DNA from: Luidia sarsii | Lineage: Eukaryota; Echinodermata; Asteroidea; Paxillosida; Luidiidae | Length of the DNA: 64,000 bases | Direction: 5' to 3' | Assembly: GCA_949987565.1 (NCBI GenBank) | Contig: OX465104.1 | Span: forward strand, 25,507,757-25,571,756 | In this document: in pieces, positions 51,001-62,050 of the stretch | Position numbering within the stretch: the first letter of the stretch is position 1 | Layout: the number at the start of each line of letters is the position of its first letter | The notes under the pieces: generated by a model | Told to the model about the DNA's origin: nothing | Seen by the model: the letters and a program-made list of their open reading frames with translations, nothing else | Database searches by the model: none | Position numbers and translations under genes: made by a program

Positions 51001-54000
51001 GCGTCTCACAGGTCTGGTTCCCAATATCCTGTCCAGGATAATGCCTGTGGCCAAGCAGTGGATTCTGAACCAGCCTAGCCTGAGGGAGAGGAGCTTTATA
51101 GAAAGGCATCCATTAGCCAGATTTGATTTCTTTTCATGCATTCTTCCAAAGACAAGTAAGTGGTGGTACAGGCTTCCCCTTCCGGATGTCTGATCACGTG
51201 TTAGGGTGTAAAAAAACCTACTGCCTACATTGAATGTAGAAAGGAGTAATTAACTCTTCCCAATGTGGGTAACAGAAACCCCAGTTTCCAAAACTAAATC
51301 CTTCAGGGAAGGGAAGGGGAGGGGGGCTTGAGTGAGTGGATTTCTTGATAACCAGAGTCTGTAAGTCTCTGATACCAAGTCTCCAAGCCGAGGACAGGGA
51401 TGCCTTAAAACAGACCGAAAAAGTGGTTTGTGAGAATCAGGAGTTATCTACAGCAGCACCGCGTACAAGCGATCACTTTTTGTGAGTTAGTGTGATCTAG
51501 AAAAAAACAAACACAACCCAAATGTTTCAATTAATCAATGGTTTGCAAAACATGAAGGTTTTTCTGTTCTTGGTCAGACTAAAGCCGTGTTTGCACAGAG
51601 ACTGTGGGTAACATTCCAAATCTTACCGGCGTTCGCACTTGAATTACCAACGTGGGTGGATAAGCAGAACAACAGGTAAAACTTAACCGACTGACTAAAT
51701 TCAAATGCATGAGATGTCGCGTCTGCAGTGGACTCTCGACTTAGTAAAACTGACCTGGCCAAGATTTAACCAGGCAGCAGTCAGTCGGTTAACTTACCCA
51801 TTCGAGCCGGGTAAGTTACCTGGGAGAAAAACTTCCTGGGATGTCCAGACTGGACTTAAAATGGTCAAGTTACCCAAACGTACAGTGCAGATAGGGCTTT
51901 ACACAGTGTCACCGTAAACTTTCTATTTAGATTTCCTGACTTGCTACTTTCATGATGAACAGCAAACAATCTAAAAGGTTTTGACACTCAACTGGGATGA
52001 CTTTTGATCTGAATTAGTGAAAGACCATCGTCCCTAAACTCGGCTCAATGGGCTATAAGGCTCTGGCTTTGTCTTCGCTCCTTTCATCCAATTCAAAAGG
52101 TAAGGCGTGAAACAAAGAAAAGACAATGGGAAGCAGAGTTTTGGCTTCAGCTATGGAGAACATGTGAACTCCAACCTGTGCTTTCAGCATTTTGGATAAA
52201 ATGGATAAAGCTTGAGCCGCAGCCATGTTTGGGACTAAGGCCGCGATGTCCAAATACTTGAAGCCTTTCACAGATGATCTAAGTTAAAACATACGACATG
52301 AGTTTCATAAAGTAGTCACCAGACCAGAAACAAAAACATAGCTGTGTACTAGGGAAAGGTCATTTGCGAAAGCACCATTATCATGTAGACTTTTTACCCA
52401 GCTGGCAAAGAAACACAATCAAACTTTCCTAGTTCTCTGAACATTCCCTTCAGATACCACTTTACATATATTGTAAGTATAAAACTACCATATTTTTTTT
52501 CTGAATAATTATCTGGCATCATTTATATACTATTTTACAAATAATGATACAACCATGTCCATGTGGCTGGTTAAATTTTTGTCTTTGTTTTTTGTCAAAT
52601 AAATGTACAGAGTTATGAAATTCTGAGCAGCAGCAATTACTGAAATTTACATTTGTGGTTTTTGTGAGCTTTCTCGGTGTTACTAAGCACTTTGTGGCAT
52701 TTAGGAACCGTCTGTTTCTGACACGATGGAAGTTTTTGACAACCCCCCAAAACCCCCAAACCCTGGTCATTGCTAGCAAATGGCTCTATGTACAACACAC
52801 GTCTATGTCAGGGTTTGTGGGGATGGAAAATACAGGAGGGTTTCACACGTGTCACACACACAGGGCTCAATACAAGGGCAACTTCACAGAGCTACTCAGG
52901 TGTCATCATTTGCTGAAGCACAAAAAGTCAGGGTTTCGTAGGATCGCCTTGCCAACCCAAACTTCACTTTTTGTTTCATGCTAAGTAACAAAGAGTGCAA
53001 ATGAAAGTCAAACGCAATTGGCCTCACACGACAGTGCAGTTTGTAATGCCGTTTACACATTCAGAATTTTCCTGCTTATCAGATTTTCACGCTTTAAGCA
53101 GCTCTATGGAATTGGGCCCCGGTCTTACTACTGGCAGGAGCCTGAAGTAACTTGAGTAAAAAATACATCCCCAAATAGCGGGGGTTCCATACACAGACAA
53201 CAGTGAAAAGCATGACATAAATTGACCAAATAATCTAAGAAAAAAAGGCAGAATGAGAGTGGATCAGGATTTGAAAGAGAAGGTGCGTATGCACTTGTGA
53301 AATCATTGAAAAATGAAGCACGATTGACTAAGTACTCTACACATTCTAGCTTCTTCCCGCGCACTGCTGCACTATGGGATTCTCTACCTGTAGCCTGTTT
53401 CCCTCTTTCTTATAACTTGTCTAAATTCAAAGAAACATAATCCCTCATCTTTCTTCCTCCCGATCTAGTATGCTCCTGGTTCTTCTCCTCATTACTTTTT
53501 TAGCCCTCACCTTGAGTGGCCTTTTGGGGGGAAAAATGCAAAACTGTGATATGTTTCAACGCAGTCCGACCCACTGAATCATACCTCTGAATCACAGTGT
53601 GCTTCTTGATTTGAAAAATAATAATTGAAAATTGAATCGCAGGAGTGAATGCCCTTTGCACCACTGTAGTTCCCAAATAGCATCAAGATTGCCAATATTA
53701 GGCTCAGACGCCCTGGCAATTGTGTGTTCTAAACACAAAACAGACATTTATGAGAATAATTCATTCTGTATATTCACCAAAAATTGTATGTTATTTGACA
53801 GAACATACCCCAACGAACTCTCAACAAACAAGAAAACGGACAAAAATGGAAAACGGAAAAAAGGGTGGAAAAACAAAAATATGGCGAATCGGCGTCCTTG
53901 GACATAATGAGGGGGAAATTGGCCATTGCCACGGTTACGGCTACTTCAACCCTCCTTTAAGCTATCATTGGGAGGACAAGGTGTGTCAAGGTGCAGGGTC

Positions 54001-56999
54001 TTCTGAGGTCACTTAAGGATATTGATTCAGAGGTTCAGAAAGATTCTAATTTGGGGGGGGGGGAATAGGCTGGATACCTGAATGCTGACTGGACGACCTT
54101 CCCACCCACTCAATTGGGGATGGTCATAATCAAATCAGCCTCTCTCTCCACTAGGCGTCTTTTTTTCAAACCTCTCTTTTCTCCACACCTCGCATTAGTG
54201 TTTCCACTGAAATACTGTGAGTCTGAGGAGGTAACTGATTATAAGCTTCCTATAGATGAGCTGTGGCTTGTTGTGGATGTGCTGGTGATACTCCATGAGC
54301 CACATGTCTGACAGGGAATGAGTCTGTAGCACTGCAATATGTGCATGTACACTTACAACCACACAGTCATGTGCAAGGAGACAGCATTCACAGCCCTCTG
54401 CAAATGCTAAGGTGCCGTTGTATCTGTGAATTTTTTATTTATTTTTTAATTGAAAAAATTGACAAAAAAAACTTTGACCGGCCCGGGACTTGAATTCGAT
54501 TCCTCTGGATTAACGTACCAGGATCTGAGCTATCCAGCCCTTAGACGGTGGCCTTGCCTAATAGTCAACTAGACTTTGCCGAAGTGGGAACGCCAGTCAG
54601 AAGCAATTTTGAATAATTGCGTTTAGTGTGTCCACACACACACAAAATAGAGTTTGAATCGCGATTCAAATCGCGATCTAAAATAATTAGGTTAATTTGG
54701 GATAGTGGAATCCAACAAGACTAATTTGCACCAGGTCGATATTCAATTTAGCCAGCGGCACCTTAATCATAATGGAGCTCTTTCATTTCATGAGGGCTTA
54801 ATTTCTATCTGGCCTTGTGACAGTAGACAGATTAGTGTGTGTGAGGGTTGGGGGAGGGGTGTTACGTCACAGTGCATACACTGGTCATTGAGTATAGGAC
54901 AAAGAAGCCAGGTGAACACACTGTGGTGGAAATTACAATGCAAACATGAGCAACTATAACACAGGGGGCTACACCTGGTTAATTAATGACCAGTGTACAT
55001 CTAAACACAGACCTATAGCTCCATGGTCTTAGGTACTGTAAACACAATACACAGTGAACTATGTGCTTGCCATCAACAGCCAGTAAGATTTATGCCCAAA
55101 GAGTCCTGCATGAACGGGCTTCAAGAGTAAAACGCAGACTCTGTAAGGCAATCTTCAGGATTTTGAGGAGTTGTAATCGAGTGGTGATAAAATTGTACGC
55201 CACAACTACTGAAATTATCCATGTTCACGAACTATGCACAACCAAACCTGATGTCATAGTCATACCAAAACTGGTGCACAACCAAACCTGGTGTCAAAGT
55301 CATACCAAAACTGATGCACAACCAAACCTGATGTAATAGTCATACCAAAACTGTTGAAAAACTGCTTACTGACAAAACCTAATATCAAACAGGACCTTTC
55401 TCAAAGGTCCTGCTAGGATTGAAACGTCAGGCCCTCCTAATTTTCAATTTTCCTTTAGAGTCATATCAGTCAGTAAGCAGTTTGCAACATTGCTGCATAT
55501 TTCTGCAGACCAAACCTGTGTACATGTAGTTCAGTAACAGTTGTTTGTTTACACAATGTCATTTTCACACTTGTGGGCTTTTTTTCCCCTTTTTTTTTCC
55601 TTTTCTTTTTTAACAAGTCTAGGATTATTCACAGAACTGTGAATGCCTATGTTTAAGCTAAGCACTACACCTCACACACGCGCTAGGTTATATCTGGCCA
55701 TCACAATTTGCAAATCAAGCCCCAGGGATAAATTGTCAAAAAAAAAAATATTATGCTGAAAAAAAAAGGTAAATAGTTAATACCGATCCAGGCAGCTGGT
55801 TGACAGAAATAAAAGGATATACCATAACTTTCCTGTGCATTTCCCTTCAATTAATTTACATATGTATCCGAAAATGACTCCTATTCTACACTGACGTATT
55901 CCTGAATTATATTGCATTTATTGTGCCGGAAAGAGAAATTGACTCAACCACTGAATGACCGGGCAGTACTATACGTGCATCAAACAAAAATCTATTTGAA
56001 GCAAGGTGGGTTTTGGGGGGTTTTCTGTATCAGGTATTGACTACACATTTCACTGCTCACCATACAATTAAAAGCAATAAAGGCAACACAATCATTGGTT
56101 ATAGAAAATGCATCTGACTGAAATGGTTAATGTGCTTTCCTAAACAAACAAAAATGGAAAACACAAAAGGAAAAAATTACAAAAGACTTTCAAGGAAGAA
56201 ACGGGCAATAAAATGAAGAACTTAGGAGTAAGCACTTAAAATTAAAACAAAAAATGCAATGTACATGTACACTGTATATACGCATGGCAAAAGATACAGG
56301 TGGCTTAAAAAAGAAGAATGTATACATGTAGATACCTTGGAATTTATGCAGTACAGATATTGGGAAAGACTTTAATACCATACATAAAAACACAATATGA
56401 TGCAGCACATGTGCATAGATCTACATGTAAAGCATTACAATTGTGTAGCACATATCATATCTAGGATATTTGTTAGCCAACGGACTAGAACCAGAATGAT
56501 AAATCATTCTGGTGAAGATCTTTGGGCTGCAAAATCCCCAACGAACCCAACCAAATTAAAAGGAAAAAAAACCCATAAAATTACAGTTTCAAAGATTTTC
56601 CAAGGATGATTTCTACTCATCCGTGAACTTTGGCTCAACTAAGCTTGGAGAGTGCATGGCTTTGCATAGCCTTTGGATTTCTTGTGCCGACTGATTTCTT
56701 GTCAAATCTGAATTGGATCCAAAATTGCCACAACCAAGGTATCAAAATTATGACCTCTACGCTGAAGTTACTTGATAAGAGTTATGGCACTGAAGTGCAG
56801 ACCCTCAAATTAGAATATACCCGATTCTTTTCTTACAGTACAGGACAAACTGAGCGGAAAAACATCCTTCAAGCTAGGGGAAAGAGTTTAAGCTCTGTTC
56901 ATTAGACAGATTTTAGACACTCATTTTGCCTGAGATTCAATCAAGGGCATCGTCTTTCACTATAACACTCTTCATTTACAATCGTAACTCTCATCGTGC

Positions 57000-57165
57000 T
57001 AACTCTCCTGATGACGGCCAGAGCATACTGGCCGGAATGTCGAGTTATCACACGGGTGCTTTCCAGAACCGTACTTCTTCTTTAAGAGACCTTATACAGG
57101 GTGTCACTGCAAACCCTCCTACATTGTTTCACCCACCATGCAAAGCCTCAAGTCTTATTTAACTC
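57000..57165 (+). mobile_element. Hairpin-element copy with satellite-like tail
   Basis: In element order it has CTCCTGATGACGGCCAGAGC, a stem, CGGAATGTCGAGTTATCAC, the decayed hairpin GGTGCTTTCCAGAACC (57,055-57,070), TTTAAGAGACC, GTGTCACTGCAAACC and CACCCACCATGCAAAGCC. It is the most complete forward copy linking all the parts in a single orientation. Confidence 0.75.
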
Positions 57166-57479
57166 TTATCGTAAGCCGCACGCTTATAAAATACTTTAGT
57201 GGGGAGGGGGGGGGATTTTCGGTTGTTATGATCCAATGCTACATTGTGATTGATTTCTTGCCTTAAAAAAAACGGGCCTGCTATTTTGATCCTAGCAGGA
57301 CCTTTCTCAAAGGCAGAAATATTTGAGGTCTGGCGGCCAATTTGGTAATAAGTGATGAGAAAAGCGTTTGGTGAAATGTGCCCCTGGCCTTTGCTTAGGA
57401 ATTTCTTTCCAATTCGTGGCTAAAAGGTGAAAAATACATTTTGGTAGTCACGGTGCTTTCTTTGAAAAAGTTGAAGCTA

Positions 57480-58050
57480 TGTTTGCTTGTTCCAAACGCG
57501 GACAATCTAAACGGAAGCTACGGCAGCGGCCTCTCCCATCTATATGTACAATGGGATGGCAGTGACCAAGGGCCAAACCTAAGGTAGTAACGGTGTCTGG
57601 TGTACGCTGGCGATGCCTTGGGGACCAGACTAAATGCACCCGTTGGTCCAAACCGATGTGCTCAGACCCACAGAGATTCCTCGTAGGACGCCGTTCAATA
57701 CAGAATCCAAAATGTCCGACGGATGCGAGCCAACTACCCATGTGGGTATCACTACACCGTCCCTGCACTTTGCAAATGTCCGCTGGCAGACGGCCAGTGT
57801 AGTACCTGGTATCATGCGCATGCCAGCCATATGGGGCTGCTGCCATTCTCTGGGGGCACCTGACTGAGGGACTTTGGCACTCCACGCCGATCGATGTAAC
57901 TGGCTCTCACGGGCACTGGTAACGTGCGGCACTGTCTCAAGGCCTGCCACGCACAGCGTCTGATCGTCAATGTTCCACATATTGCAAAGGTGGACGAGGG
58001 TTGGGAAGACACTGTTGCTTCACAGACTCCCACCTTGTGAAGGGAAAGGG
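57480..58050. other. Complex segment of unknown nature
   Basis: This piece is richer in G+C than its flanks and has long overlapping open frames on both strands (145 and 116 codons minus, 77 plus). I recognise no domain, no consistent splice sites and no similarity to other parts of the window. It ends at an A tract near 58,078, so a retroposed fragment on the plus strand is possible. Confidence 0.35.
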
Positions 58051-58379
58051 ACTGATGTACTTTCCTTGCTCTAATTAAAAAAAAAAAAACACCCCAAAAC
58101 AAACTCACCACTGCAATTTAAATCCATGATAGAAATTCAACTTGTACATGTACATATATATAATCTATATACATATATCATAATAGTCGGTCTGATCTTG
58201 GCACTCTTGTGTACACATATAGTGATCAGCTTCATTGTTTACACGTGTCAATCCAGAGTTGTTGATTCATCACAGTCCATCAAAATTGCATACGTATATA
58301 AGGTTGAGCACTTTCGGATGAGTTGAAGAAGAGCAAGTTGTGTTTGTGGTTGCTTGTCTTTTTTTTTCCTTTTCTTTTT

Positions 58380-58929
58380 TTACAGGACGTGGTCTCGACG
58401 ATTGGGTCGGTCCGTGGAAGCGGCCTCGTCCGTGGTCACGCCCTCGGCCACGCCCTGCTGTCCCCGCAGGCGGGAGAAGAGGTTGGGCATGTTGACGTTG
58501 GGCATCTTGGGCACGTTGGGCATCTTGGGTACGGCCGGCATCTTGGGCACGCTGGGCAGGCGGGGCATACCGGGCAGCCAGCCCCGGCCCCGACCCACGC
58601 AGCCCAGATCCGTCACCGAGTCGGCCATGGAGGCCGTCTCCAAGGCCAAACCGCTGGCCCCCGCCCCTCCCTGGGCCGCGCCCATCTCCGTCGAGGGCAC
58701 CCCGCCGTCCATCCGCTCCTCGTCCTCCTCCCCGCCGCTGTCCGAGCCCGACCCCGATTCCGGGTCGCTGGCCGTCTGGCCGCGGAGCCGGGAGACAATG
58801 TTCACGTTGACGCTGGGCAGCCAGTTGCGGCGGCCGGCAAACCAGCTGCGGGTGTGGTTGGCCATGGCGCTGGGCAACTTGCAAGGCTGGATCTTGGACA
58901 GGTACAGGCCAAACTGCTTCATATAGTCC
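58380..58929 (-). CDS. NAA60: NAA60-like last coding exon
   Basis: It has 550 nt and a TAA at 58,380-58,382. It begins G/GAC TAT ATG directly after the AC splice end. After a helix (DYMKQFGLYLSKIQ) it has two RLRGQ-ended repeats (VNVNIVSRLRGQ and NMPNLFSRLRGQ), an acidic Ser/Gly/Glu stretch (GSGSDSGGEEDEE) and a run of PKMP units. It is GC-rich compared with its flanks, as expected of coding DNA here. Confidence 0.85.
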
Positions 58930-59596
58930 GTAAGCGCAGCAAGACAAGGAGAACAAATGCAGTTAAGGAAAACAAAACAGAACAGCAATAGTTTACAACA
59001 ATTGGTTGCTTGCATCTGAATGAAAGCGGGAGTGTGATCCCTGGAGATAAATGGCAGTATCCATTAACGTGTGTACCAAGTTGCCATTCTGGTAAAAATT
59101 AGTCTTATCTAATTAGTCTTATTTAATTCATTAAATGCTGCATTTTCACGAAACCAATGAAGCAGTTTTTCACTATTTTCTCGAGACTCGGTTGGCGGAT
59201 TGAGCTGAAATGTTCACAGGTGTGCTATTTCATGCATAATAATGTTGAATCAGACAACGTATGGATGCTATTCTTTGACCTCAACCAATGTTGTGTTATC
59301 CTTTTAAGCGGCTCTATGACATTGCTCGCTGGTCTGGTGCCGAGTTAAACACAAAGGATATATAAGAGTCCATGGTGGCTGGCCTCCGTTGATGTAAAGC
59401 ACATAGGACAGGCCGTCCTTAGGCTGGCCTCGTATGGCATAGTAGTAGGGCAGGTACTCGTGCCGCCGGAAGTTATGCTTCTCGTAGAACTTGATGGCGG
59501 TGGTGTTGGTGGCTAGGACGTGGAGGTAGGCAGCCTTGCAGTTGGACCGCTCGTTGGTGGTCAAGTAGGAGATGAGACGGTCCAGCAGGGCCGTGG
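58380..59596 (-). CDS. NAA60: NAA60-like N-alpha-acetyltransferase, last two coding exons
   Basis: Two minus-strand exons, 59,362-59,596 and 58,380-58,929, encode the C-terminal part of a GNAT acetyltransferase. CKAAYLHVLATNTTAIKFYE, YLPYYYAIRG, KDGLSYVLYINGG and PPWTL closely match NAA60 (Golgi-associated NatF), which acetylates N-termini of transmembrane proteins facing the cytosol. After PPWTL the frame continues across an AT-AC intron as MDYMKQFGLYLSKIQ, aligning with DYIQHLG in human. The tail of 182 residues is much longer than the vertebrate one (about 60 residues from memory). Exons for the acetyl-CoA loop and N-terminus are not found up to 64,000 and probably lie beyond the window. 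Confidence 0.88.
58931..59361 (-). other. NAA60: Minor-spliceosome (U12) AT-AC intron
   Basis: On the minus strand the intron begins ATATCCTTTGT (59,361 down), an exact U12 donor. It contains the perfect U12 branch sequence TTCCTTAAC (58,962-58,970) and ends GCGCTTAC at 58,930-58,931. No AG lies between the branch site and the conserved DYM codons, and the AT-AC join gives the conserved WT(L/I)xDY reading. The branch-to-acceptor distance of about 33 nt is longer than usual. It has been invaded by dispersed repeats near 58,990-59,060 and 59,150-59,310. Confidence 0.85.
59362..59596 (-). CDS. NAA60: NAA60-like penultimate exon
   Basis: It is 235 nt. A standard acceptor (TCTCCCATATCCACAG/CC) requires one base from the previous exon. 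It encodes TALLDRLISYLT through GGQPPWTL and ends CTT AT at the minor-class donor ATATCCTTT. This covers the last GNAT strands and helix. Confidence 0.9.
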
Positions 59597-59714
59597 CTGT
59601 GGATATGGGAGAGACAGGGTGTGGTGGGAGAGGAGGGAAAAGGAAGGTGAATGAAAGATGTGAGGAGATCACACGGACGATCTCAGCGGTGTAAAACATG
59701 ACAGACTTCGGACA

Positions 59715-60125
59715 GACTCAAGAGTCCAAGAGACTGAATCGAGTATGACTCAAGACTGACTTGAGTCTGACTCAATCCAATGACAGACTGAATTGAGTCC
59801 AAAGAGAGACTGAATCAGGTATGACTCAAGACTGACTTGAGTCTGACTCAATCCAATGACAGACTGAATTGAGTCCAAAGAGAGACTGAATCAGGTATGA
59901 CTCAAGACTGACTTGAGTCTGACTCAATCCAATGACAGACTGAATTGAGTCCAAAGAGAGACTGAATCAGGTATGACTCAAGACTGACTTGAGTCTGACT
60001 CAATCCAATGACAGACTGAATTGAGTCCAAAGAGAGACTGAATCGGGTATGACTCAAGACTGACTTGAGTATGACTCAATCCAATGACAGACTGAATTGA
60101 GTCCAAAGTGAGGCTGAGTCGAGAC
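59715..60125 (+). repeat. 77-bp tandem repeat (about five copies)
   Basis: The unit contains GACTGAATTGAGTCCAAAGA, GACTGAATCAGGTATGACTC and GACTTGAGTCTGACTCAATC. Successive GACTGAATT landmarks at 59,785 and 59,862 give the 77-bp period. The unit is itself built of GACT(C/G/T)A-like subrepeats. Confidence 0.93.
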
Positions 60126-61239
60126 TGACTCTAGTAGAGTCCCAGAGTTGGATGGGCCAATTGAGGATATGGCCATCAACTGGTCCAAGACAATTTCAAC
60201 TGTCACTTGGCCACAGGGCCACCTGCTATAGTGTAACTTCAAAACCTTGCAGAAACCCATTAATCACTGTCACTAGCAACAGGCATTTAGGCTGCATGTA
60301 CCGGTGCAAAAAATACAGATAAAAATACAGTCTCTGCTGTAGATGATGACAATAAGGTACATGTACATGTAAGTGCATTTGGGTATCTTCTAGTGCCAGG
60401 ATTTCTATGCACGCAACTCCCTAGTCCCCACGGACTGCGAAATGAGGACCCGACTGCCGGGTTTCGTCCAAAACAAATTGGCAATCTGCCAATCTGGAAA
60501 AGAAAAAGGAGAAAGGGTGCGCTCAAAGAAAGGGAATGTCCTCCTTGCATGCTTCCCCCACTCCCTCCACCGACCAAACATCGGTTCATGATTCTGCAAA
60601 TTGAAAATGTCAGGGTTTTCTGGGGGGTGAAGGCCCCCCCCCCCCAAAAAAGAAATCCTCTTCAAATTTGGCCGAACAAGTGAAGCACCAGACAAGTGGC
60701 AGTAGGGTTAATACAGGGAGGGAGAGGGAGGGTGGGGACTAGGGAGGTGGCTTGGGACAGCTTGAGAGATCACGTTCTGGATGCTGATGGTATTTTGTTA
60801 GCCGTACGGCCATGATTTATCACTGGGTTCCCGACAGATTCTACAATCTGCTCTAGTTTTTGTTGGCTTTTTGCATCTGCCGGATTTCTTTCTTTTTAAG
60901 GCATTGATTTCTTTCTCTTTATGACTTTGATTTTTCTGTTTGCATTCTGCTGGTAGTGTATCTCTCCTCTTAAGCCACGTTTCTACTGGAGTAAAATTTA
61001 ACCGAGACGATGGTTAAATTTCCAATGATCAAATTTGATCGTCGTTCCCACTTGGACTTTTGAGTCGGTCAATTTAATGTAACTCAGTGTGTACATGCCG
61101 ATGTCTGTGTCACATCTGTGTGACCACACATTTGTATTGTACATTGTACAGGTACAATGTAATGTGCATGGACCCCATACTGGCAAAACATGCAGTGTAA
61201 ATAAATTCAGGATTAAGATTCAGATTGTGATTTGCTACC

Positions 61240-62050
61240 AGCATGTACGTGACACACTACGTACTCATGTATAAACATGTACAGTATGCACGTGTACATG
61301 TACATGTACGCTACGTACTCATGCACAGTACTGTACCTGCATATATGTACAGTGTGTATACTATTCATGCACACACACATGTACCTGGATCTGTTTCCTT
61401 GTGGAGACATGACTTTGTTCTCGTGCACTAACACAACCAAGTGACAAACAATTGTTTTTTAAATGCTCCCTTTTCAACAACATTCACTTTTCTTGGTAGA
61501 AATTTGCATTTGTACAGTGTACATGTACCTGTACATGTATGTACAGGTACATGTACCGTTATGTCCCTTATAATTCAAATGTACACATGTACATTTATGT
61601 ACATTGTACTGTATATAAAACTCTTCAACTTGCGACAGATTCTTACCAATCACAAATTTCCCCTTTTGGAGAGATTTTCAAATATCAGTTTTGTGAAATC
61701 CTTGTGGAGACCTACACCTGTATAGGCCTACACCTTTACAATTTCCCTGTGGAGACCTATTCAACCTACATGACTTTTGTATTGTCCTCCTGTAGGTCTC
61801 TACAAGGCACTAGATTCCTGCCCACATGCTACTGTAACTGTACACAGTTTTTGGATGGGAAAATCAGCACTGCTGGTGTGCATAAAATGTTAATCTACGT
61901 ACATGTACATCATGTGCATTGTACATTGTACATTTGTACACGTACATGTACAATGTACATGTACATGCACATGCGCATGGACAAATTCAAGTCCATGTAA
62001 ATTGTACATGTTCACGTACATGTAGTCGTCTACAGAACAACCCAACTACA
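61240..62050. repeat. TACATGTA-rich palindromic region
   Basis: Runs of GTACATGTAC and near variants occur densely (for example near 61,300, 61,515-61,560 and 61,900-61,970). They make short self-complementary stretches. The same words occur sparsely across the window and again at 63,175-63,260 and 63,780-63,870. Confidence 0.8.

Larger units (their letters stand above)
47294..58379. other. Intergenic region with no supported gene
   Basis: This 11-kb gap separates the divergent start of the REXO5-like gene from the 3' end of the NAA60-like gene. It holds a tRNA-like repeat (about 48,090-48,280), a MITE at 48,835-49,016, related imperfect palindromes at about 49,060-49,330 and 51,585-51,900, a GGGAA block, another tRNA-like piece at about 54,460-54,600, a hairpin-element copy at 57,000-57,165 and an unexplained complex segment at 57,480-58,050. 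The short open frames elsewhere have no splice context or motif that I can support. Confidence 0.6.

Noticed and set aside
50437..51141. Long frames of Ser/Leu/Pro/Phe or Gly/Lys/Arg/Glu repeats
   Set aside because: They are open only because the (GGGAA)n tract lacks stops in all phases.
58270..58991. Alternative frames of 190-228 codons on both strands over the NAA60 last exon
   Set aside because: They are GC-rich shadows. The frame ending at 58,380 alone joins to the conserved NAA60 exon.
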